Assembly (NCBI GenBank): GCA_929200685.1
Contig: CAKNAO010000006.1
Span: forward strand, 1 to 16,115
Length of the DNA stretch: 16,115 nucleotides
Source: an uncultured bacterium
GTDB lineage: Bacteria; Bacillota_I; Bacilli_A; Mycoplasmatales; Metamycoplasmataceae
Reading direction: 5' to 3'
Positions 8,548 to 16,115 of the stretch are shown here, in pieces. The position numbers and the translations under genes are program-made. The notes under the pieces are model-generated. The model was not told where the DNA came from, did not search any database, and saw only the letters and a program-made list of their open reading frames with translations. Numbering within the stretch: position 1 is the first letter of the stretch; each line of letters begins with the position of its first letter.

Positions 8548-10593
8548 TTATGTTATTTTATTTTCTTTAATTTTTGCAAAATTATTTTCCTCTTTTGCTA
8601 AATAATAAGAATTTTCTCTTAAAAATATTGTTTCTTTTTTTAATGTATTAGTTTTTCCAAATTCATTAATAGAATTTTTATTTTCATATCTTGTTGTTTT
8701 TAAAATAACAAATTTTTTTAAATCATTTTTATTATAAAGAACTAATTTTTTATTTTTAATATTTTCAATATTTATAAAATCATCTTTATATTTAAAATCA
8801 TCTTTAAAATTTTTATCATTTAAATCTTCTATATTAGAAGAATTTTTTAAATCATCAATAACTCAAAAATATTTATTTGAATTTTCAGGTAGTTCTACAT
8901 ATCTATTATCTAAAAAAGAAGTAATTTTTTTTACATTATATTTTTGAATCATTATTTTTTTATTTAATGATTTAATTGTTCCATCATCTTTAATTTCACC
9001 CAAAGCAACTTCTAATCCTTTTTTATAATTAATGTTTTTAATTTGTGATAAACCTAAATCATTTTCAAGATTATTTTTATTTAAATAACCACCCATTCTT
9101 AAACTTTTATTTATTGTATTTGAATTATCAATATCATAATAAAATCTTAAAATATCATTTCAGACACTTTGAGGAACTTTTATTCCTTTTTTATATTTAT
9201 CATAAATTTTTTCTCATATATGAAAAATATAATTTTCAACATTACCACCATAATAAATATTTTCTCAATCTCTTAATTTATATTTTCTATTTTTAATAAT
9301 TCATGAAATATTAGAACCATCATATTGACCCATAATTTTTCTTAATAAGTTATAAAGCTTTGTGCTTCTAAAATTATTGTATTGTGGAGATAAAAAATTT
9401 GAACTTTCATTATTTCCATATGGGTGATCATCAAATCAAATATCTTGTTTTTTTAATCTTAAATTATGAGCATCAATTCTTGATGAATCAAAACTTACTG
9501 GATTTAATTTACTTCATTTATAATCAGTTTTTGAAGTTAAAATTTGATGATTTCTTGAATATCTAGATTCTTCTTTAAATAATAAAAAACTATATCTTCT
9601 TGCAAAAATTTCTGAATATTTATATCAATAATAATGATATTTAGATCAAATTGATTCAATTTCTTTTCTAAAAATTAAATTATCATATTTTCTTTTTGAA
9701 CCAATAACATAATTTTCAAAACCTTTTTCAGGAATTAAATTAACACTTGGAGTTTCATTTACTCTATCTCACATTCATTTAACTGGATATTTATCAGCAA
9801 CTGAATAATATTTTTTATTTTGAACTAAAAATGAATTAGGATTTTTTCTATCAATGCTTGCAGCAGAAGAAATATCAGGAGAAATTAAACTATCTTTATT
9901 ATAGTTCAAAATATTTTTAAATTCATCAATAAATTTTTTATTAACATAAAATGTTTTTGGTTTTTCTGGAATAGAATAATCAAATATAATTGAATCACCA
10001 CCAAGATCATAAAGTTTTTGACTTTCATTTGTATTTTTTATTTGTGTGTAGACATATACATAATCTACATAGTGAAGATATTCATGTATTGCTATTTGAA
10101 TATAATAATCATAAAAAGGATCAAAATTTACAGATCGATGTGAAGGAATAGACAAATTAATTTGCTTATATTTGGGACTAAAAAAATTACCTTCAAATTT
10201 ATTAATATTAATCATATATAAACCAAATATTTCAGGTCCATAGGGAAGTTTTTCTTCTAAAATATTAACAAAAATTTGAAATTGAAAATCATTTATTGGA
10301 TAAATTCCATTTTTATTTTTATACATTCTAACTGGAATAGAACCTAATAAAAAAAGTTGTTTATATTCTTTATTAATTATATTTTTTTTAAATTGAAAAT
10401 TTGATTTATTATAAATTGGTATTTCAATATCTTCTCAAAAATAGTGCTTTATTAAGTTTATGGGATTATCATTTACTTTTTTTGAAGAATTATTTTTTAA
10501 TGTTAAAAATAAAATCAAAAAACCTGATGTTAATAATGAAATTGAAATGAAAATAACAACAATAATATTTTTTATTTTTTTTATTGATTTCAT
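8548..10593 (-). CDS. Membrane-anchored HExxH zinc metalloprotease (MYPU_1760-like)
   Basis: Probable cell-surface zinc peptidase, 681 residues. One hydrophobic segment at about 9-30 (NIIVVIFISISLLTSGFLIL) follows a lysine-rich start and has no cysteine, so it is a signal anchor with the bulk outside. The zinc motif HEYLH is at 170-174 in the helix QIAIHEYLHYVDYVYV. About 155 residues later, YSEIFARRY (326-334) offers Glu328 as the likely third ligand, as in the E.FA block of gluzincin-type peptidases. I found no cysteine in the protein. Architecture and motif fit a mollicute family annotated after M. pulmonis MYPU_1760; I recall that name but could not check it. The start has no Shine-Dalgarno; TATAAT at 10603-10608 is 9 nt upstream and overlaps the stop of the preceding membrane-protein gene. 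Metalloprotease call good; substrate unknown. Confidence 0.83.
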
Positions 10594-10602
10594 AATAAAA
10601 AA

Positions 10603-10608
10603 ATTATA
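10603..10608 (-). promoter_or_regulatory. Putative -10 box of the metalloprotease gene, inside the upstream stop codon
   Basis: TATAAT on the minus strand is 9 nt before the ATG at 10593 and contains the TAA stop (10604-10606) of the upstream membrane-protein gene. There is no Shine-Dalgarno before the ATG. A start site 6-8 nt downstream would leave a leader of 1-3 nt. Confidence 0.4.
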
Positions 10609-11440
10609 AATTATTTTTAAATTTAAAACTTTTTTTTGTTATTTTTATGTAAATAAAGATTAATATTAAAAACAAAATAAATATTGCCAAAATTATAACA
10701 AATGATAATCATCAAATTATATTATCAAAATTAAAAAAATAATAAACTGCATTTCCTCATATACCTGGAGTATATAAAAAAACTGATTTAGAAATCAATT
10801 TAAAATTTATATCATTAATTTGATGAATTAATAAAATTTTGAATTTAGTTGCTAATTTTTCATTAATAAATGTATATTTTTTTACATAAACATAATCAAT
10901 TCTAGTAATGTAATAAAGTAAAATTGATATTATCAAATAAAAAATAGGATAAATAAGAAATTTTCAAAATTCTTTATATTCAATAAAACATTTTTGATTT
11001 TTTAAAATAAATAATCTATAAATAAAAAAAATAAAAAATAAACTTGGTACAATGGCATGAAGTAATATATTTTCAATAAATAAATAATAATTACTTAATA
11101 AATTTAAAAAAGGAGCAATTAAAGTTCAATAAATAATCACTGTAACAATTAAATTAATTAATACTATTCCTTCAAAGATTAAAGATTTTTTATTTTTTCT
11201 AGGATTTATTTTATTTAAAAATATTAATAAAAAATAAAAAAGTGCTAAAAAATTAGATTGAATTGTAAAATAAAATGGATAAGTATATTTTTTAACAAAA
11301 TAATATTTTCCATAAATTTTTTCAGGAATTTCATTTCAAACATATTCAAGATTAGAATTATTAAATTTATGGGCTAAAAAAATTCCTAATATTGAAAAAA
11401 TTAGTGAAATTAATGTTATTAAAAAGAAAATTAAACTCAT
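10604..11440 (-). CDS. Six-TM membrane protein, Pr6Pr-like
   Basis: Polytopic membrane protein of 278 residues. Hydrophobic segments are at about 2-23, 56-75, 88-108, 123-142, 162-179 and 242-268. Two landmarks recall the Pr6Pr/FAR-17a-AIG1-like group: TIQSNFLALFYF at the second helix, and ENILLHAIVPSLFFIFFIYR at the fourth, with a membrane-embedded histidine and HxxxP spacing. This family call is by eye and tentative; a catalytic role is not established for bacterial members. The ATG at 11440 is used, but an in-frame GTG at 11456-11458 (adding six residues, NKLKK before Met) sits 6 nt after a TATAAT and could be the start. The gene is divergent from deoC and its stop merges with the promoter of the metalloprotease gene, so the two may be co-expressed. 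Confidence 0.75.
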
Positions 11441-11464
11441 TTTTTTTAATTTATTCACCAATAA

Positions 11465-11470
11465 ATTATA
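11465..11470 (-). promoter_or_regulatory. Putative -10 box for the six-TM protein gene
   Basis: TATAAT on the minus strand, 6 nt before the GTG at 11458 and 24 nt before the ATG at 11440. It is only 22 bp from the deoC -10 box on the other strand, so the two promoters overlap back to back: the -35 area of each falls near the -10 area of the other. A TGGTGA stretch 15 nt before the ATG is too far away for a typical Shine-Dalgarno. Confidence 0.45.
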
Positions 11471-11489
11471 TTAAAAAATATTTTTATAT

Positions 11490-11498
11490 TGTTATAAT
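11490..11498 (+). promoter_or_regulatory. Extended -10 promoter of deoC
   Basis: TGTTATAAT, a perfect TATAAT with the TGn extension. TTAAAA at 11471-11476 could serve as a poor -35 with a 16-bp spacer. The ATG follows 28 nt after the -10 box. The leader holds only a weak A-rich ribosome site (AAAGAAAA). Confidence 0.55.
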
Positions 11499-11526
11499 TA
11501 ATTTAAAACTTTAAAAAGAAAATAAA

Positions 11527-12186
11527 ATGAATTATGCTAAATATATAGATCACACGTTACTAAAACAAGATGCAACAAAAAAACAAATTAAAAAACTAAT
11601 TAATGAAGCAAAAAAATATAATTTTAAAACAATTTGTATTAATCCTTCATGAGTTAAAGAAGCAAAAAAAATGCTTCAAAAAACAAATGTTGGAATAACT
11701 ACTGTTGTTGGTTTTCCTTTGGGAGCAACAACAACAAAATCAAAAATTATGGAAGCAAAAGAAGCAATTAAAAATGGTGCAAATGAAATTGATATGGTAA
11801 TAAATATTGGAAAATTTAAAGACAAAGAATATGATTATATATTAAATGAAATCAATGTTATTAAACAAAAAATTGGTAAAAACATTTTAAAAGTTATTGT
11901 TGAAACAGCATTACTATCAAAAAAAGAAATTAAAAAAATTTCTGAAATTATAAAAAAATCAAATGCTGAATTTATTAAAACTTCAACTGGTTTTTCTACA
12001 AGAGGAGCATCATTAGAAGATATAAAAATAATGAATAATGTAATGCAAAAATCAAAACAAATTAAAGCTGCTGGAGGAATCAAAACAATTGAAACACTTA
12101 AAAAAATGATTAACCATAATGTAACAAGAATTGGAACTTCAAGTGGAGTAAAAATATTAAAAAATGAAAAAATAAAAAAAGAATAA
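11527..12186 (+). CDS. deoC: Deoxyribose-phosphate aldolase
   Basis: Cytosolic class I aldolase that splits 2-deoxyribose 5-phosphate into glyceraldehyde 3-phosphate and acetaldehyde, joining deoxynucleoside salvage to glycolysis. 219 residues, normal for the family. The N-terminus has the conserved YIDHTLL (6-12). The NPSWV sequence has its Trp encoded by TGA, and IDMVIN carries Asp89. The Schiff-base lysine is Lys151 in FIKTSTGF, and KAAGGIKT (from Lys180) carries the second active-site lysine. All expected catalytic residues are present. This is the only plus-strand gene in the window. It has its own extended -10 promoter and ends 22 bp from the stop of the convergent GH13 gene. No nucleoside phosphorylase or deoxyribose kinase gene lies beside it, so it is not in the usual deo operon here. 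Confidence 0.97.
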
Positions 12187-12208
12187 TTATTTTAAATATT
12201 TTTATATA

Positions 12209-13876
12209 TTAAAATTCATATTTTTCATTATTAATAATAACTTCAACTTCTTTTTGATTTATTTTAATTTTAGCTTTTTTAAATTCATATTCAAATATTG
12301 CTTTATTATTTTTAATTTTTCCAATAATATGTTCATCTCTTGAAGTGTGTTTGTTTAATTTGGTTTTCATTTTATTTAATTTTTTAATAAATGGTTTTAA
12401 ATTATTTTTATATTTATTTCAAACCATTGGTCTTCTACAATCTGGATCTAAATTGCCTGGAAGTCCTATTTCTTCTCCATAAAATATAGAAGTTGAACCT
12501 TGAAGAAAATACATCATAATCATTCCAATTTTATATTTATTTAAATCATTTTTAAGAGTTGTAATTCAACGAGCAGTATCATGTGAAGTAATTAAATTAA
12601 ACATTCCATTTTGTTGAAGTGGAGTATACATCATTTGATGTTTATTTAATTTATTAACAAATGTTTTTAAATTTTCTTTTCCTTCAATATATTTTGTTAT
12701 TGTATTTCTTATTGGATAATTCATAACTCCATGTCACATATCACCTTGCATATAAATTATTGAATCTCACCAAACTTCTCCAATAATCAAAGAATTAGGG
12801 TTAACTTTTATTGCTATTTTATAAATTTTTCTTCAAAAATTTAAAGTTGGTTCAAATGAAACATCAAGTCTTCAACCATCAATTCCAATTTTTAATCATT
12901 TAATAACAACATTTTTAAGATATTTCAAAACTTCTTTATTGTTTCAATTAAGTCTTGGCATTTCTGGAACAAATGCAAACATTTCATATGGTAATTTTTC
13001 TTTTAAATTATTATATTTTTGAGGATTTTTTAAATTTTTATAATCTCTAATAAAAAATCAATCTTTATATTGAGATTTTTCTTTGTTTTTAAGTACATCT
13101 TGTCATTGTTTTGACATTCAACCAATATGATTAAATACTGCATCTAAAATAATTTTGATGTTTCTTTTATGAGCCTCTTTAATTAAAATTTCAAAATCTT
13201 TTTCTGTTCCAAAAGATGGATCAATTTTTAAATAATCAATAGTATCGTATTTATGACTTGTAGGAGATAAAAAAATTGGATTAAAATAAATACCATTAAA
13301 ACCTAAGTTTTTAATATAATCTAATTTTTCAATTACACCTTTAATATTTCCACCATAAATTGAATGATCAGTAACTTTTTCTTTTAAAAAATTTTTTTTA
13401 TTAAATTTATTATCTTTTTTTGTAGAATGAAATCTATCCATAAATATTTGATATCATTTTCTACCTCTATATCAATTTGGAATTGGAAATGTATTTGCAA
13501 CATTGATATAACCCCAAGTAATTCCATCATATTCATCAATAGCATCTTGAATATTATTATGAAAAAATCTTTCTCCCATATATTTTTTATTATTTTCATC
13601 AATAATTTCAAAAATATACCTACATCTTTTTGAAATTGTTTTAAATTTAGTTTTGTAATATTTGAAATTATCATCTTTATTAATTAATTTCATTTTATTT
13701 TTTTTATAAACTCATTTATTATTTTCAAAATCACTTCAAAGCATTGGATCACCATAAACTAGATTAATTTTAGTATTTTCACTTTTTCCAACTTTTATAA
13801 TAATAGCAAGAAAACCATCTTCTGTTTGATATGTTCAAGGTTTTTCTGATCGATGATAATATTTTTCTTTATCCAT
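12209..13876 (-). CDS. GH13 alpha-amylase, neopullulanase/cyclomaltodextrinase type
   Basis: Intracellular alpha-glucan hydrolase that cuts alpha-1,4 links in short or cyclic maltodextrins, 555 residues. An N-terminal CBM34-like domain is recognisable from HRSEKPW and the YGDPMLWSD block, the hallmark of GH13 subfamily 20. The barrel has region I DAVFNH (245-250), nucleophile Asp338 in GWRLDVSFE, acid/base Glu367 in IIGEVWWD and transition-state Asp433 in TSHDTARW. The residues after the nucleophile are SFE, not the ANE usual in this subfamily. There is no signal peptide. The start overlaps the end of pulA by 8 bp and has a perfect AGGAGG 4 nt upstream, placed inside pulA. Co-translation with the debranching enzyme points to cytosolic glycogen or maltodextrin breakdown. 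A Trp coded by TGG in VWWD sits beside one coded by TGA, showing both codons are used. Confidence 0.92.
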
Positions 13877-15866
13877 TTTTCCTCCTAATTAATATGCTTG
13901 ATTTAGGTTTTAAAATACCAATTTGATTTTTATTTTTAATTTTTGAATCAATCAATATTTTTCCTTTACTATGATATTTATAATTATTATTTGAAAAATT
14001 ATGAATTAATCTTATTTTAATTCCTTTTCCATTTATATTTAAATCAATAATTTTATTTTTTTTAGAAACTAAATTAAAACTATAATTTTTATTAATTTCT
14101 TTTTCATTCTTATCTCTAAATATATTATTTTTTAATTTAAATTTATTAACTTTTGCAATAAAATTAAATACATTTTTTTTAATTTTCTTTTTATTTAATA
14201 ATTCTCATCTCAAACCATTTGTAAAATCAGTAGTTTTATAAGAATTTTCATGATATTCATTAACTTTAATTTTAAAAAAATCTTTTGAAAATTTTGATTT
14301 ATGAGTTCTTTTATTATCTTGACCACTTTTATCAATTGGTTTTGTATAAAGTATTTCTGTTCCCCCTAAATAAAGTGTTCTTCCTGGTAAAAATGTTTGC
14401 ATCATTATTGATTGTCTATAAATTTCTAATTTTTCATTTAATGTTCCATCAATTGTAAGGTTAATTTTATCTCATAAAGTATGACCATCATGACATGCTG
14501 TATAATTTAAAACATTATTTGGATATTTAGTTCATCTTGTATAACTATCTATTGAAATATCTTTAATATTTTGATCAAAATTTTTAATATTTCCTATTAA
14601 ACAAGAAACATAATCATTAAATTTATTAATATTTCCATTTACAAGTCCATTTTTAAATAAATTATGATCATCTTCACCTTTTATTGAATCTCTTGTAGTA
14701 TCATTAAAATAAGCAAAATTCATATTATTATCAACAATTCCTTTGTTTAATGAATTTGTCTTTTTTAAATCAGTAAAATTTCATGCTTCACCATGAAGAA
14801 TAATGTTAGGTTTTAATTTTCTAAGTTCTTTTGTAAAAATTTTTATAGTTTCTAAATCAATAAAAGTTAAAAGATCAAATCTATATCCATCAACATCATA
14901 AACATTTACAAATCATTTTAAAGATTCAACAATAATTCTTCTAACCATTAGTCTTTCTGATGCAATTGCTGGTTGATCGACTGGCATTATTTTCGAATCT
15001 TTTCTATAATAATAATTAGGAAAAACATTATCTAAAATATTATTTGTAAAAGTATGATTATAAACAACATCTAAAATAACATTTATATTATTTTTATGCA
15101 TATATTTAACAAGATTATCAAATTCATTCATTCTTACATATGGTTTTTTAGGATTAGAAGAATATCAACCATTAATTGAAAAATAATTATGTGGATCATA
15201 ACCTCAATTATAGTTTGTTCTCCAACCTTTTCCAGAATTTCTTAATAAAATATTTTTATCATTTTCATTTAATGTATAACAATTATGAATTGGAAGAAAT
15301 TGAACACTATTAATTCCTAAATTATTTAAATTTTTAGCCAATTTTATTTCCTTAATAGCATTAAAACTTCCTGGGAATAAAACATCTTTTCTTAAAGAGG
15401 TCAAATCTCTAACATTAGTTTCATAAATAATTGGTTGAGGTTTATTTATAGGATTTAGTTTTCTGAGTTTTTTTTTAATTTTATAATCAATAAAGGCAGA
15501 TTTTCCAATATTTTTATTTTTACCTTCTCAATTGAAAGCAGCCATACTTTTTGCAAATGGATCAAGTGCTAAATTAATAATTCCATTTTCTTGAGTAATT
15601 TCATAATGATAAAAATAACCATCATAATTTTTCTCAATATTTCAATGTCAATTAGGACTTTTAAATTTACCTTTTAATATTTCAATGATTTTATTTTGAT
15701 CTTTTTTATCATAAATAATTAAATTAACATTTTTTGCAAGAGGTTGTCAAAGTCTTAGCTTTCAAATTTTTTTATCTTTATATGCACCATAAATTGTTTT
15801 TAAATCAGCATATTTTTGATCTATTTTTCTTGCTCAATTAGCATTTTTTTTTCTAATTTTTTTCAT
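13869..15866 (-). CDS. pulA: Pullulanase type I, glycogen/maltodextrin debranching enzyme
   Basis: Hydrolyses alpha-1,6 branch links in pullulan, glycogen and limit dextrins; 665 residues, usual size for a cytosolic PulA. The N-terminal third includes a CBM48-like beta domain (WKLRLWQPLAKNVNLIIYD, near 31-49). The family signature YNWGYDP spans 219-225, with Trp221 coded by TGA (15204-15206). Region I is LDVVYNHT. The nucleophile is Asp331 in GYRFDLLTF, the acid/base Glu360 in LHGEAWN, and the third acid Asp460 in CHDGHTLWDK. The PVDQPAIASER stretch is also typical. There is no signal peptide or cell-wall anchor, so the substrate is intracellular. The stop is TAA at 13869-13871, 8 bp inside the next GH13 gene. 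It follows the DJ-1 gene by 31 bp in the same direction. Confidence 0.96.
13881..13886 (-). promoter_or_regulatory. Shine-Dalgarno of the GH13 gene, inside pulA
   Basis: A perfect AGGAGG on the minus strand, 4 nt before the ATG at 13876. It is read as Arg-Arg codons near the C-terminus of PulA. It is the strongest ribosome binding site in the window and fixes the start within the 8-bp gene overlap. Confidence 0.85.
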
Positions 15867-15873
15867 ATATATA

Positions 15874-15879
15874 ATTATC
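15874..15879 (-). promoter_or_regulatory. Weak candidate -10 box of pulA
   Basis: GATAAT on the minus strand, 7 nt before the pulA ATG, inside the 31-bp gap to the DJ-1 gene, preceded by TATAAG as an alternative. No Shine-Dalgarno is present. Either a leaderless start or readthrough from the upstream gene would explain expression; the box matches only 5 of 6. Confidence 0.25.
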
Positions 15880-15897
15880 TTATAAAATCATATTTTT

Positions 15898-16115
15898 TTA
15901 ATACTTATTAATTCTAAATACAATTTCTTTGGCAAATTCTATTGTTGATTCAAAAGATTTTCCAGTAATAATATTTTTATCAACTTCAACTTCATTGTTA
16001 TTTTTTTTCTTTAAAATTTCTATTTTTGGATAAGCAGTATAAATTTTATCATTTAACAATCCTGCTTTATAAAGTATTAATGGTCCAGCACAAATTGCAG
16101 CAATAATTTTATTTT
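15898..16115 (-). CDS. DJ-1/PfpI family protein (C-terminal part only)
   Basis: The last 72 codons of a gene whose start is beyond the right window edge. The visible part begins KIIAAICAGP, the nucleophile elbow of the DJ-1/PfpI superfamily with its reactive cysteine. It continues with LILYKAGLLNDKIYTAYP and ends with DKNIITGKSFESTIEFAKEIV, which matches the usual final strand and helix. Members act as glyoxalase/deglycase-like or redox-sensing proteins, and a few as peptidases. The full active site (a Glu and, in some members, a His) cannot be judged from this fragment. The stop is TAA at 15898-15900. The gene lies 31 bp upstream of pulA on the same strand and may share its transcript; detoxification of reactive carbonyls beside sugar metabolism is plausible but not shown. 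Confidence 0.88.
   Translation of the reverse strand, partial: NKIIAAICAGPLILYKAGLLNDKIYTAYPKIEILKKKNNNEVEVDKNIITGKSFESTIEFAKEIVFRINKY

Noticed and set aside
12163..12230. Inverted AATGAAAAA / TTTTTCATT spanning the deoC and GH13 gene ends, as a possible two-way terminator.
   Set aside because: The arms are both Asn-Glu-Lys codons in the two convergent genes, about 45-50 nt apart and without G-C-rich pairing. Chance and codon bias explain it; no clear terminator is seen here.
1..15866. Many genes look broken by in-frame TGA, suggesting pseudogenes.
   Set aside because: The TGAs fall at conserved Trp positions (Lon LPW, PulA YNWGYDP, DeoC NPSWV) and the fragments stay in one frame. UGA is read as Trp, as in mollicutes.

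Overview
The window is a compact, very AT-rich (roughly 20-25% G+C by eye) stretch of a mollicute genome (Mycoplasma/Spiroplasma relatives). The key evidence is the genetic code. Nearly every long gene is broken by in-frame TGA under the standard code, and these TGAs sit where conserved families have tryptophan, for example the LPW motif before the Lon ATPase domain and the YNWGYDP motif of pullulanase. All gene limits here use UGA = Trp (code 4). The genus cannot be fixed from this window. A metalloprotease resembling the family named after Mycoplasma pulmonis MYPU_1760 hints at the hominis/pulmonis side of the class, but this is weak evidence.

Layout. All genes except deoC are on the minus strand. 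From the right end, transcription first passes a DJ-1/PfpI-family protein (cut by the window end). Next comes a two-gene maltodextrin/glycogen-degrading operon, pulA followed by a GH13 neopullulanase/cyclomaltodextrinase-like enzyme, overlapping by 8 bp. deoC (deoxyribose-phosphate aldolase) lies alone on the plus strand, convergent with that operon and divergent from the next block. The block 11458 to 8138 encodes three probable membrane proteins: a six-TM Pr6Pr-like protein, a membrane-anchored HExxH metalloprotease of 681 residues, and a small four-TM protein of unknown function. The lon gene follows, preceded by a recognisable CIRCE operator (HrcA heat-shock regulon). Then come an ABC ATPase and its ABC-2 type permease, fused by a 1-bp TAATG overlap. 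Last is a very large membrane-anchored protein (at least 1165 residues, cysteine-free) that runs off the left end.

How the parts work together. PulA debranches alpha-1,6 links and the GH13 enzyme cuts alpha-1,4 links in short dextrins. Both lack signal peptides, so they should act on cytosolic glycogen or imported maltodextrin. DeoC feeds deoxyribose 5-phosphate from nucleoside salvage into glycolysis as glyceraldehyde 3-phosphate. Lon and its CIRCE belong to protein quality control. The metalloprotease and the large left-end protein look like extracytoplasmic, cysteine-free surface proteins. The ABC pair next to the latter is an export-type system with an unusually large soluble insertion before the last membrane helix.

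Regulation. Intergenic gaps are short (none over 90 bp) and nearly every transcription unit has a TATAAT. In at least three cases it lies only 6-9 nt from the start codon with no Shine-Dalgarno sequence, suggesting leaderless mRNAs. No RNA genes, insertion sequences, CRISPR arrays or phage genes were seen.
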